Source: Candidatus Doudnabacteria bacterium
GTDB taxonomy: Bacteria > Patescibacteriota > Doudnabacteria > UBA920
DNA length: 29,923 nucleotides
Assembly: GCA_023245915.1 (NCBI GenBank)
Contig: JAHFJK010000002.1
Span: forward strand, 1-29,923
Direction: 5' to 3'
Below the pieces are notes generated by a model. The model was not told the DNA's origin. It saw only the letters and a list, made by a program, of their open reading frames with translations, and did no database searches. Within the stretch, counting starts at the first letter, position 1, and every line of letters starts with the position of its first letter. Shown here in pieces: positions 7,397-15,078 of the stretch. The position numbers and the translations under genes are program-made.

Positions 7397-8125
7397 AAAT
7401 TTGGGATAAAATCGCAAGGCTGGCTAAAACAGCGGTTTCGGCCCGCAGCAGAATGGGGCCGAGGGAGAGAGTTTGCAGATTTGGCAACGATTTAAATTTG
7501 TCAATTTCTTCGCTTGTGAAACCGCCTTCGGGACCAACTATGATTGAACAAGATTTAAAAGCTTGATCAAGATTGACAAGAATCTTTATGGGTTCACCTG
7601 AAATATCAGCCAACAAAATTTTATCGTAAAATTTCATCAGCTCAATCGCCTGAGCTAAATTAGAAACAAAAACCAAACTCGGCCAAACCGCCCGTTCGCA
7701 TTATTTTGCTGCTTCAATTAAAATTTTATTCCAACGTTGTTGCTTTTTCTGGAACTGATCAGCAGATAGTTTCGTGGCGGTATTTTTGGAATTGAATAAA
7801 ACAATTTTACCCAAGCCCAGCTCCGTGCCTTTTTGAAAAATAAAGTCTTAAGCTTTTTCCGAAACTACGGATTGAAATAAAGTTATTGAAATTAACGGTT
7901 CTGTAGGTACTGCTATTTGCTCAAGCGGTTTGACGGTCAATGAATCTTTATTAATATCCATAATCCATAATATCAACTGGATATCTTTCCCTGTCTGGCC
8001 CCTGGACTTTTATCTGTTCTCCTTTTTTTATTCTGCGCGACAACAAAAATATGTCCCGCTTCGGGCGGGACAATTTCAAATATCTGATTAAGCTTTAGAT
8101 TTTGGTCAGAAAGGAAATACGGCAT
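7395..8125 (-). pseudogene. rsmE: Decayed 16S rRNA (uracil1498-N3)-methyltransferase gene
   Basis: An ancestral RsmE can be read through the region. The N-terminus is MPYFLSD from 8125, the middle has E-L-G-L-G-K-I-V, and the C-terminus is intact with the SAM-site motifs GPEGGFTSEE and LGPILLRAETAV (7395-7676). The gene cannot make it now. An indel near 8040-8050 changes frame, an exact 7-bp tandem duplication (7958-7971) changes frame again, and TAA stops interrupt at 7848-7850 and 7701-7703. The second stop replaces the Q of the family's E-A-A-K-Q-C motif, a one-base change from CAA. Removing one 7-bp copy joins V-D-I-M-D to I-N-K-D-S in frame. Loss of U1498 methylation is tolerated in bacteria, which fits decay. 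Confidence 0.88.
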
Positions 8126-8130
8126 CTAAT

Positions 8131-8442
8131 TCAAACCTGAATGTAAATAGCATAAACAATCTGCCTGCCCAATACCTGATTTAAAGCGCTGATTATTCTG
8201 TGAGCCAATAACTTTAATTTGTTGGCCAACTCCTTAGACAGGCAGGCAATGATAAGTACGCCTTTTTTAAAATCAACGGCTTGTGTCTGCTCACCGGCTT
8301 CTTCTACAAAAGAGCCGGAAAGCTGCTGCCAGGCTTTTAAGGCTTTATGGCGATGATAAGCGTTTTCTAAATTGTATTGTTTGGCGGTGTGCCTAATTAA
8401 GTTGTCGATTTTGGAAAAGCCTTTGTATTGATTTCTTTGCAT
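8131..8442 (-). CDS. dciA: DUF721 / DciA-family protein
   Basis: The 103-aa protein has the DUF721 layout: a basic N-terminus, an A-x-x-W-x-x-L-x-G segment (about 37-44), then a K-G-V-L-I-I-A strand and an S-K-E-L-A-N-K-L-K helix, which form the KH-like DciA core. DciA is the common bacterial loader or operator of the replicative helicase DnaB in species without DnaC. Its place beside recF, dnaN and dnaA matches the usual context. Only 5 nt separate its stop from the rsmE start. Confidence 0.8.
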   Translation of the reverse strand: MQRNQYKGFSKIDNLIRHTAKQYNLENAYHRHKALKAWQQLSGSFVEEAGEQTQAVDFKKGVLIIACLSKELANKLKLLAHRIISALNQVLGRQIVYAIYIQV

Positions 8443-8461
8443 ATAAAATCTTTATATCTTT

Positions 8462-8627
8462 CAAAATTTCCGCATTGAGCCGAGTACGAGGCAAAATGCG
8501 AGGATATTTGGAGACGTAGTAGAACTACGGCGACAAACACCACAGCATTTTAACGAAGTAATCGGCCAAAGCCGCTTTGCAAGTCCGACTTGACGTCGGA
8601 CTAAAAAGCGGCGGTGCGGAAATTTTG
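8462..8627. repeat. 166-bp element with 13-bp terminal inverted repeats and nested stems
   Basis: CAAAATTTCCGCA (8462-8474) is exactly inverted at 8615-8627. Inside are nested perfect stems: AAAATGC 8493-8499 with 8545-8551, CGTAGT 8515-8520 with 8524-8529, GCCGCTT 8571-8577 with 8606-8612, and AGTCCGAC 8582-8589 with 8595-8602. It fills the whole recF-dciA spacer. The architecture fits a MITE-like element or a structured RNA processed from the operon transcript. Confidence 0.7.
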
Positions 8628-8629
8628 AT

Positions 8630-9739
8630 TTAGCCTTCAACTTCTTCCTCTTCTTCTACTTCAGCAGGAGTAAGCGTAATGTGTTGGGCCGGCATTTCCA
8701 ACGGGTAAGTGGTGGTTATAAAAACCTGAAATTTACCTTGTAAATATTTAAGCAGGAAAGTTCTTCTGGTTTCATCGAGTTCTGAAAGCACATCGTCGAG
8801 CAATAATATCGGCTTGTCATCTCCGTGGCTCAAATATTCCATTTCCAATATTTTTAATGCCAGTACCTGGCTTCTGAGTTCGCCCCTCGAGGAAAAGGGC
8901 GAAAGGTAAAGTCCGTCGCTTTTTAAGAAAAAGTCGTCGCGATGCGGACCTACCAGACAGGCTGCCAAAAGCGCTTCCTTTTTTGCAGCGTTGGCCAGCT
9001 TAAGTCTGAAGTTTTCGGCAATTTCTTCCAGGGTGTTGCCTTCCAGGCCTTCATAGGTAACTTCCACCGGGCGGTGGAAACCGGAAATGGTCGTATAAAT
9101 TTCCGCAATACTGGTGTTTAAAAAATTAATAAACTTCTTTCTCTCTAAAATTATGTAGCTGCCCAAATTTACCAGCTGCTCATTCCAGGAAGCCAGGTCT
9201 TCTCCCTGGCTTTTACCAATTTTCATGTCATTGAGTACACGATTTTTTTGGAATAAAACTTTTTTATAATTAGAAAGAGCGTCCAAATATTCCAAATTAC
9301 TTTGGGAGAGCACCATGTTTAAATATTTCCGGCGTTGTTCCGGGGTTTTGGTGAACATGTCAACATCTGTCGGGTCAAAAATTACCACACTTAAAAACCC
9401 CTGGGCTTCCCGGCGTTTCTTTTTTACCCCGTCAATAAAAAAATTAGCATAAATTTTTTCCCGCTTTTCCAAAAATACTTCCAAGCTATGTTCCTGGCTG
9501 TCTTTTTCCAAAGTCAGCTTTAATTCCAAATTGCCGCAATTTTGTAAAAAGATATATTCATTGTCATCGCGAAAAGATTTAAACAGCGAGGCAAAGTAAA
9601 CCGATTCCAAAAGATTAGTTTTGCCTACCGCATTGGGGCCGGTTAAGACCACGGTATCGTTGTTAATTTTTAAATCCAGCTCCGGATAATTACGAAAGTT
9701 TTTGACTTGTATATTTTTAATGCGCATTTTATTGTCCAT
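8630..9739 (-). CDS. recF: DNA replication/repair protein RecF
   Basis: RecF is the SMC-like ATPase that helps load RecA at single-strand gaps with RecO and RecR. The 369-aa protein has Walker A GPNAVGKTN (34-42), an ABC-type signature around SSRGELRSQ and Walker B ILLLDDVLSELD near the C-terminus. Family proteins normally begin M-x-I-x-x-I-x-x-x-N-F-R-N-Y, so the ATG at 9727 (fifth codon, 365 aa) may be the true start. The tail is glutamate-rich. It is downstream of dnaN on the same strand, the classic dnaA-dnaN-recF order. Confidence 0.95.
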   Translation of the reverse strand: MDNKMRIKNIQVKNFRNYPELDLKINNDTVVLTGPNAVGKTNLLESVYFASLFKSFRDDNEYIFLQNCGNLELKLTLEKDSQEHSLEVFLEKREKIYANFFIDGVKKKRREAQGFLSVVIFDPTDVDMFTKTPEQRRKYLNMVLSQSNLEYLDALSNYKKVLFQKNRVLNDMKIGKSQGEDLASWNEQLVNLGSYIILERKKFINFLNTSIAEIYTTISGFHRPVEVTYEGLEGNTLEEIAENFRLKLANAAKKEALLAACLVGPHRDDFFLKSDGLYLSPFSSRGELRSQVLALKILEMEYLSHGDDKPILLLDDVLSELDETRRTFLLKYLQGKFQVFITTTYPLEMPAQHITLTPAEVEEEEEVEG

Positions 9740-9811
9740 GAATCACTAATAGCACGAATGACACAAACCAACTATTGGTGTAATTAGTGTCGATTCGTGA
9801 TTGGTGGATAA
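9740..9811. repeat. Inverted repeat in the dnaN-recF spacer
   Basis: GAATCACTAAT and nearby CACGAAT words near 9740-9758 are mirrored by ATTAGTG, ATTCGTG and GATT words near 9783-9803, giving a long imperfect hairpin. It has the same word-like style as the other A/T-rich spacer palindromes. No T-run follows, so a terminator is unlikely. Confidence 0.5.
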
Positions 9812-10912
9812 TTAACTTTTTATTGGCATGACAAGATAAGTATAATCGTTTGTCTCTTCTGGTACAAGTAAACAAGGCGAGCTGTCATCTATGGTTTTTA
9901 TAATAACGTTTTTGGAATCAATACTGCTTAAAGCATCCAACAAGTAATGGTAATTTAAAATCAAAGATACTTCCCCGCCTTCGGCTTTGGCTGCAAGCTC
10001 AACCTGACTTTTGCCTAAATCTGAAGATTCAGCGGTTAACACCAGCTGCTGCTTGACCGGAAGAATTTGAGCCTTGACGCTGTTGTTGTTTTGACTGAAA
10101 ACCGAAACTGTTCTTAGGGCATTAATTAAAGAAGTTTTTTCTGTAGCTAAATTGGTGGAAAAGCTGGTTGGAATGATTTGTTGATAATCCGGATACTGGC
10201 CATCGACTAAACGGCTGATAATTTGGGTTTCGTTAAAGTTAATTGAGCATTGGTTTTGGGAAAAAACCATTTCAACATTGCCTTTTTGATTGCCAATTAT
10301 TCTGGATAGTTCAGCAATGGTTCTTTGTGGTACAATAACTTCTTGCGAACTTGGAGGTTTTTGGGCTAAAACCATTTTTTTTTCTGCCAACCTGTAGCGG
10401 TCTGTGGCAACAATTCTCAACCCTTTATCATCCCAGGCAAATAAAACTCCGGAAATTTCTGGTTGTGTTTGGTTTGTGGAAGCTGCAAAAAACACCTGGT
10501 CAACCGCCTGTTTTAAATCCTGGGAGTTTAAAACTAAGGTTGTGCCGTTTTCCACACTAGGGATAATTGGGAACTCCTCTGGGGGCAGGGTTTTAATTTT
10601 GTTATGGTGGTTGTCGGTTTCAATAAACAATTCGTTTTCTTTGCCCTCTAAAATAATGTTTTGGTTGGGTAGGCTGTTAATCAGATCACTAAAAGTCTTA
10701 CTTATAACCGTAACCGCCCCCTCCTCTTCGGTTTTGCATCTGGTGTTGGTAATAATAGCTATTTCTAAATTAGTCGAGGAAATTTTTAAGGTTCCGTTTT
10801 CAGTTTTTAAAAGCAGGTTGTTTAAAATTGGTAAGGTGTTGGATGAAGATATGATTCTTCCAACTATTACCAGTCCGGCTTTTAGGTTTTCCTGGGTGCA
10901 TATTACTTTCAT
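9812..10912 (-). CDS. dnaN: DNA polymerase III sliding clamp (beta subunit)
   Basis: The clamp encircles DNA and holds the polymerase on the template. I use the ATG at 10912, giving 366 aa and the family-typical N-terminus M-K-V-I-C-T-Q-E-N-L. The reading frame extends 39 codons upstream, but that part is unlike the family and crosses the dnaA-dnaN spacer. Three tandem clamp domains are present. Recognisable segments include S-S-T-N-L-E-I-A in domain 1, A-T-D-R-Y-R-L-A in domain 2, and the C-terminal Y-L-V-M-P-I that closes the peptide-binding pocket. It is second in the dnaA-dnaN-recF block. Confidence 0.95.
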   Translation of the reverse strand: MKVICTQENLKAGLVIVGRIISSSNTLPILNNLLLKTENGTLKISSTNLEIAIITNTRCKTEEEGAVTVISKTFSDLINSLPNQNIILEGKENELFIETDNHHNKIKTLPPEEFPIIPSVENGTTLVLNSQDLKQAVDQVFFAASTNQTQPEISGVLFAWDDKGLRIVATDRYRLAEKKMVLAQKPPSSQEVIVPQRTIAELSRIIGNQKGNVEMVFSQNQCSINFNETQIISRLVDGQYPDYQQIIPTSFSTNLATEKTSLINALRTVSVFSQNNNSVKAQILPVKQQLVLTAESSDLGKSQVELAAKAEGGEVSLILNYHYLLDALSSIDSKNVIIKTIDDSSPCLLVPEETNDYTYLVMPIKS

Positions 10913-11070
10913 AAAAGTTTTTAAATATTTTAATAATAAGCTGGGTGGATATGTGGAAACAAAAAAAACCTTAATAGAAACAACAATTTCATCAAAATTA
11001 ACTGTGGAATAAATGAGGGGAAAAACCACACTAAGCTTAGCAAGAGAAATAAATTTTTACCAATCCACAA

Positions 11071-12420
11071 CTATACAAACAGTTTATTCAGAATTAAATC
11101 CATTTCTTGTTTAAAAGATTCCTTTGCAGAAACCAAACCTTGAATTTTGTCCACAGCGTGCATTACTGTGGTGTGGTCACGCCCACCAAAAAATTCACCT
11201 ATAGAAGGAAAGGAGTTGTCCAGCTCTTTTCTTATCAAGTACATAGCTATTTGTCTGGGTTTAACATATTCTTTTTTCCTTGACTGTTTGATTAAATCTT
11301 CCATATTGATATTGTAAAATTCAGCGACCATCTCGGCGATTTTTTTGACTGAAGTTACGCGTTTTTTGGCACTGACAATACCGGCTAAGATTATTTTTGC
11401 TTGGTCAAGCGTCAGGCTTTTGTTTTCCATTTGCTGGTAAACAACCAGCTTGTTTAATGCTCCTTCCAGTTCGCGGATGTTATTAATAACGTTTTCGGCA
11501 ATGTAAAATAAAATTTCATCACTAATATTAACCGCCCTTTTTTCCATTTTGGTTCTAAGGATAGCCAGGCGGGTTTCTAAGTCCGGTGATTGGATGTCAG
11601 CGACCATTCCCCATTCAAAACGGGAAACTAAACGCTGCTCTACTGCCGGGATTTCTTTTGGCGGGCGGTCAGAAGTTATAATAATTTGTTTGCCTTTGTC
11701 ACGCAGTTCGTTAAAGGTGTGGAAAAATTCTTCCTGAAAGCCTTCTTTGCCCGCCATAAATTGAATATCATCAATTAACAGGGCATCGGCGCTGCGGTAT
11801 TGCTTTTTAAAATCGTCCATGCGTTTTTGTTTGATGGCATCAATGTAGTCATTGGCAAATTTTTCGCTGGTAATATACAAAACTTTAATTTTAGCATTGT
11901 TCAAAAGGAGTTTGTGGCCGGCGGCATGCATAAGATGGGTTTTGCCCAAGCCGACTCCGCCGTAAATAAACAGCGGATTGTACTGGACGCCGGGATTTTT
12001 TGCCACTGCCTGGCTGGAAGCATGGGCCAATTCATTATTTTTGCCAATAATGAAAGTTTCAAAAGTATATTTTGGATTTAATCCCGTTGTGCTGGATATA
12101 GCAGCCGCCGAAAAGTTTGGTGTGTCGGTGGCAGTTTTAGACCCCGGGCGGCTTGAGGTTTGAGTTGGTACTAGCATGCCACCCAAACGATATTTAATTT
12201 CTTTAATTTCCGGCGCTAAAGTTTTAAGGGCTTTAAGCATTTCTGTATGATATTTATTTGCAATCCAGTCACGCGAAAATGCGCTGGGCACGCCGACCAA
12301 AATAAAATCACCTCCACGCTCTAAAATGCCGGTATTTTTAAACCAGGTGTTAAAGTTAGCTTTGCTTAAGGAAACTTCTAAACTGCCTAAAATTGCCTGC
12401 CAAAGTTGTTGATTGTTCAT
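11071..12420 (-). CDS. dnaA: Chromosomal replication initiator DnaA
   Basis: DnaA binds DnaA boxes and melts the origin. I choose the ATG at 12420 (449 aa), because MNNQQLWQAIL is the family-typical start and the 18 residues upstream are hydrophobic and unrelated. Domain I covers about 1-85. A linker rich in T, S and P follows, then the AAA+ domain with Walker A GGVGLGKTH (about residue 150), Walker B LLIDDIQF and the S-R-F-E-W-G segment. Domain IV carries the box-binding signature GRDHTTVMHA. A DnaA-box-like site lies in the predicted promoter spacer, suggesting autoregulation. Confidence 0.97.
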   Translation of the reverse strand: MNNQQLWQAILGSLEVSLSKANFNTWFKNTGILERGGDFILVGVPSAFSRDWIANKYHTEMLKALKTLAPEIKEIKYRLGGMLVPTQTSSRPGSKTATDTPNFSAAAISSTTGLNPKYTFETFIIGKNNELAHASSQAVAKNPGVQYNPLFIYGGVGLGKTHLMHAAGHKLLLNNAKIKVLYITSEKFANDYIDAIKQKRMDDFKKQYRSADALLIDDIQFMAGKEGFQEEFFHTFNELRDKGKQIIITSDRPPKEIPAVEQRLVSRFEWGMVADIQSPDLETRLAILRTKMEKRAVNISDEILFYIAENVINNIRELEGALNKLVVYQQMENKSLTLDQAKIILAGIVSAKKRVTSVKKIAEMVAEFYNINMEDLIKQSRKKEYVKPRQIAMYLIRKELDNSFPSIGEFFGGRDHTTVMHAVDKIQGLVSAKESFKQEMDLILNKLFV

Positions 12421-12520
12421 ATATTCCACAGATACGCCGATTGCACAGATGACACAGATGATGACAAATCTCACTTTAAGAATCTGTGCAGTCAGCAGTT
12501 ATCAGTGTATCTGTGGAGGT

Positions 12521-12549
12521 ATTCTAACAAGCAGTTATCAACATGTAAA
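12521..12549 (-). promoter_or_regulatory. dnaA promoter with a DnaA-box-like site in the spacer
   Basis: On the minus strand TTTACA (complement of 12544-12549), a 17-nt spacer and TAGAAT (complement of 12521-12526). The spacer contains TTATCAACA (12535-12543), one mismatch from the DnaA box, so DnaA could repress its own promoter as in other bacteria. Confidence 0.5.
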
Positions 12550-12642
12550 CCAATCAAAAACCCGCTTATCTGAAAGTTAATTTAATTTTGCTGTGAATAT
12601 GTTGTGGAAAAAATGTGGCCAAATTAAAATGAGATTTTATAA

Positions 12643-12671
12643 TTGACCAAAGGACAAGTTTTCTTTATAAT
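12643..12671 (+). promoter_or_regulatory. rpmH operon promoter
   Basis: TTGACC (12643-12648), a 17-nt spacer and a perfect TATAAT (12666-12671), about 80 nt before rpmH. It is one of the best sigma-70-type promoters in the window, fitting a ribosomal-protein operon. Confidence 0.7.
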
Positions 12672-12752
12672 CTTAAGTACATCTAAATGGACCAGTCAAG
12701 CGAATTTGCCAAGGTCTATTAAATTTACTAATTTGTAGATTCTATATATTCA

Positions 12753-12887
12753 ATGAAAAGAACCTATCAACCAAAAAAAATTAGAAGAGCCAGGCGCCAC
12801 GGTTTTTTTAAACGCATGCAAACCAAAACCGGTAGAAATGTTTTGGCTAGAAGAAGGGCAAAAGGACGCAAGCGTTTAAGCGTATAA
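12753..12887 (+). CDS. rpmH: 50S ribosomal protein L34
   Basis: The 44-aa, very basic protein starts MKRTYQPKKI and ends in the A-R-R-R-A-K-G-R-K-R-L family pattern, at the exact usual length. L34 is a late-assembling large-subunit protein. The start ATG at 12753 has no clear Shine-Dalgarno site. It opens the rpmH-rnpA-yidD-yidC-khpB block reading away from the origin. Confidence 0.97.
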   Translation: MKRTYQPKKIRRARRHGFFKRMQTKTGRNVLARRRAKGRKRLSV

Positions 12888-12975
12888 TATCTACAGATAT
12901 CTTTAATATCTATAAATATCTTAAAAAGATATTGCTTGATATTAGTTGATGTTTATAGATATTATTTTTAATCCC
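12888..12975. repeat. ATATCT/AGATAT-rich palindromic spacer
   Basis: The rpmH-rnpA spacer repeats the words ATATCT, ATAAATATC and AGATAT (for example AGATATC near 12896 and TAGATATT near 12956), giving several mutually exclusive hairpins. No gene is seen in it. Confidence 0.45.
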
Positions 12976-13302
12976 ATGCTTAAAAAAGAAAACCGTTTAG
13001 GTAAAACTTCAGAGATTCAAAAAATTTTAAGTAAGGGCAAAGGCGTTTTTAACCCATTTTTCACCATAAAATTTTTACCCTCCAGCAATGAAAAAAAATT
13101 TACCGTCGTGGTTTCAGTCAAAGTTTTCAAAAAAGCCGTGGCCCGCAACCGTTTAAAAAGAATTGTGCGTGAATATTTGCGTAAAAATCTTAAGGCTCTA
13201 AAAAACGGCAGCTACATAATTATTGCCAGGCCAAAAATTAACAGCACACCTGAAAAGCATGTGATTCCTGCTTTTGCTCAATTGCTGGCTAAAATCCGGT
13301 GA
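12976..13302 (+). CDS. rnpA: Ribonuclease P protein component
   Basis: RnpA is the protein cofactor of the tRNA 5'-processing ribozyme. I use the ATG at 12976 (108 aa, M-L-K-K-E-N-R-L), because the family begins with this L-x-x-x-x-R-L pattern; the ten upstream in-frame codons lie in A/T-rich repeat sequence. The RNA-binding signature is present as A-V-A-R-N-R-L-K-R-I-V-R-E. It sits directly after rpmH as in most bacteria and its end is 10 nt before yidD. Confidence 0.95.
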   Translation: MLKKENRLGKTSEIQKILSKGKGVFNPFFTIKFLPSSNEKKFTVVVSVKVFKKAVARNRLKRIVREYLRKNLKALKNGSYIIIARPKINSTPEKHVIPAFAQLLAKIR

Positions 13303-13312
13303 TAAAAATTTT

Positions 13313-13585
13313 ATGAAGAAAATTTTAAATAAAATCTCTAAAATCAATAAATGTCTACTAATCGTTTTAATAGATATTTATCAGCAAACACTTTCCCCAG
13401 ACCACAGCTGGCTTTCTGCAAAATATCCATATGGTTTTTGCCGTCATTATCCTTCTTGCAGTGAGTATGCTAAGCAGGCAATATTGAAATTCGGGATTGT
13501 GAAAGGCGGATGGCTGTCTGCTAAACGATTGTTAAAATGCCACCCCTGGGCAGAGCCTAAGGTCGATTTGGTCCCTGTAAAATAA
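13313..13585 (+). CDS. yidD: Membrane protein insertion efficiency factor YidD
   Basis: The 90-aa protein begins at ATG 13313 with an amphipathic, partly hydrophobic N-terminus. It carries the family core: I-x-x-Y-Q-x-x-L-S-P, C-R-H-Y-P-S-C-S-E-Y-A, G-W-L-S-A-K-R-L-L-K-C-H-P-W. YidD assists YidC-dependent membrane insertion. The longer frame from 13274 overlaps rnpA and is unlikely. It lies between rnpA and yidC, its standard place. Confidence 0.95.
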   Translation: MKKILNKISKINKCLLIVLIDIYQQTLSPDHSWLSAKYPYGFCRHYPSCSEYAKQAILKFGIVKGGWLSAKRLLKCHPWAEPKVDLVPVK

Positions 13586-13685
13586 TTCCAAATTACAAAT
13601 GTCAAATATCAAATCAATTTATAATTTAAAAATTTCAAACTTTGCCATTTAATATTCATTTGAAATTTGTAATTTGATATTTGAA
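13586..13685. repeat. A/T-rich palindromic spacer repeat, copy B
   Basis: This copy shares the 29-base right end and the opening ATTCCAAAT word with the spacer at 5975-6069, while the middle differs. The arms CAAATATCAAAT and ATTTGATATTTG pair. It ends a few bases before the yidC ATG, as copy A ends just before the small membrane-protein ATG. Confidence 0.65.
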
Positions 13686-13691
13686 ATTCTT

Positions 13692-14417
13692 ATGTCCGTT
13701 CTTCACCTTCTTTATAACGAAATTATCTATCGCCCCCTGCTTAACTTGCTGGTGTTTTTTTACAATATTATTCCGGGACATGACATTGGCATTGTAATTA
13801 TTATTTTGACCATAATCATTCGTTTAGTTTTGGCTCCAAGTTTTCACAGGTCATTGAAAAGCCAAAAAACTATGACTGATTTGCAGCCCAAACTCAACGA
13901 GCTGCGTGAAAAACACAAAGACAACAAAGAAGCGCAGGCCAAGGCCATGATGGAACTTTATAAAGAGCATAAAATTAATCCGCTCTCTTCCTGTTTGCCT
14001 TTGTTGGTTCAATTGCCTATTTTGATTGGTTTGTATCAGGTTTTTAATAAAGCTCTAAATCCAAGTTTTGATATTGCCACCAGGTTAAGCGGTTTGTATG
14101 CATTTATCCACCCGCCGCAAAGTTTAAGTCCTTTATTTTTAAATTTGACTGATCTTTCCAAACCAAATATTATTTTTGGCATTATTGCCGGTTTGGCTCA
14201 ATTTTGGCAATCAAAATTAATGATGCCAAAAACGCAAGGCGCCGATGCTACTACTAAAGCCATGCAGCTGCAGACGACTTATGTTTTACCTGTTTTAAGC
14301 ATTATTATCGCCATTAAATTGCCCGCGGGTTTGCCGCTTTACTGGATAGTGACCACCTTGTTTGCCGTGGGGCAACAGTATTGGATTATGAAAAGGAAAA
14401 CTGATGGACACGGATAG
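13692..14417 (+). CDS. yidC: Membrane protein insertase YidC (Oxa1 family)
   Basis: YidC inserts membrane proteins alone or with SecYEG. I choose ATG 13692 (241 aa); the TTG at 13674 lies in the spacer repeat. Hydrophobic segments lie near 11-28, 33-50, 102-120, 158-176, 195-215 and 217-232. The conserved groove arginine fits R44 in I-I-I-R-L-V-L-A-P. The cytoplasmic loop (55-95) is rich in charged helices, and the C-terminal region has the Oxa1 pattern L-P-A-G-L-P-L-Y-W. The short form without the large periplasmic domain is the Gram-positive/CPR type. Confidence 0.94.
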   Translation: MSVLHLLYNEIIYRPLLNLLVFFYNIIPGHDIGIVIIILTIIIRLVLAPSFHRSLKSQKTMTDLQPKLNELREKHKDNKEAQAKAMMELYKEHKINPLSSCLPLLVQLPILIGLYQVFNKALNPSFDIATRLSGLYAFIHPPQSLSPLFLNLTDLSKPNIIFGIIAGLAQFWQSKLMMPKTQGADATTKAMQLQTTYVLPVLSIIIAIKLPAGLPLYWIVTTLFAVGQQYWIMKRKTDGHG

Positions 14418-14504
14418 ATTACTGATGCACACGGATTAGTGCTTAGAGAAAAGAGAAAAGCGTTCTATCCTATTCTCTTGTCTCTAATTTCTAATCACTA
14501 GCGC

Positions 14505-15017
14505 ATGACTGACTATAATAAGATTGAAAAGGTAAAACAAATAATAAATGAAATTTTACAACATGCGGGCATTTCAGGCAGCGTGGAATTTGAAGAAAGC
14601 CTTACTAAGGGCCTGGTTTTTAATATTGCTTCGCCCGATTCTTATCTTTTAATAGGCAGACAGGGCGGCACTTTGCATGCTCTGCAGATTTTGGTGCAGG
14701 CCTTGGCCGCTAAACATTTGCAATCGCAAGAACCATTTTGGTTTAGTTTGGATGTGGATGATTACAAAAGAAAACGCGAATGGTTTTTAAAAGAAACAGC
14801 CAAGGCAGCAGTAGAAAAATTAAAAATGACCGGCCGCGCACAAGCGCTTGAGCCCATGCCGAATTACGAACGCCGCCTAGTCCACGCCTACCTTCAGGAA
14901 CATCACCCGGAAGTGGAAAGCTCAAGTATAGATTACGATCCTTACAGGAGAGTGGTTATAAAGTTAAAAAGGGAGATATCTGTTTATAGATCTTACCTTT
15001 CCAACCCCTCACAGTGA
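14505..15017 (+). CDS. khpB: RNA-binding protein KhpB (Jag, KH-R3H)
   Basis: The 170-aa protein has a KH domain with the loop LIGRQGGTLHAL (about 48-59) and an R3H domain ending the protein (M-x-x-Y-E-R-R-L-V-H about 118-127, H-P-x-V-x-x-x-S near 134-141). KhpB binds RNA with KhpA and influences cell-wall growth in Gram-positive bacteria. The Jag-N domain of longer homologues is absent. It follows yidC, its usual partner. Its stop codon is inside the terminator hairpin. Confidence 0.92.
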   Translation: MTDYNKIEKVKQIINEILQHAGISGSVEFEESLTKGLVFNIASPDSYLLIGRQGGTLHALQILVQALAAKHLQSQEPFWFSLDVDDYKRKREWFLKETAKAAVEKLKMTGRAQALEPMPNYERRLVHAYLQEHHPEVESSSIDYDPYRRVVIKLKREISVYRSYLSNPSQ

Positions 15018-15026
15018 GGGGGTTTT
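15005..15026 (+). terminator. Intrinsic terminator of the rpmH-khpB block
   Basis: CCCCTCA (15005-15011) pairs with TGAGGGG (15015-15021), followed by GTTTT. The khpB TGA stop lies within the right arm. Confidence 0.8.
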
Positions 15027-15078
15027 ATAATGAAACGACAAATCAATAGGGATTGTTAAAAATGCCTTAAGGAATAAT

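Larger units (their letters stand above)
12421..12752. other. oriC: Predicted replication origin (oriC) between dnaA and rpmH
   Basis: The 330-bp divergent spacer is A/T-rich and carries sites close to the DnaA box TTATCCACA: TTATCAACA (12535-12543), TGTGGAAAA (about 12604-12612, reverse orientation) and TATTCCACA (12422-12430). Further near-matches lie in and beside the dnaA-dnaN spacer: TGTGGAATA 11003-11011, TGTGGAAAC 10952-10960 and CAATCCACA 11061-11069. The A/T-rich stretch 12570-12660 could be the unwinding element. Placement between dnaA and rpmH is the classic origin position. No box is a perfect consensus. Confidence 0.6.

Noticed and set aside
7395..8125. Recoding of UAA or programmed frameshifting to express rsmE
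   Set aside because: Other genes end at UAA, several independent lesions are needed, and the tandem duplication shows simple mutation.
10404..11012. 202-codon plus-strand frame opposite dnaN
   Set aside because: It is a shadow of the sliding-clamp gene; its hydrophobic text follows from the complement of dnaN codons.
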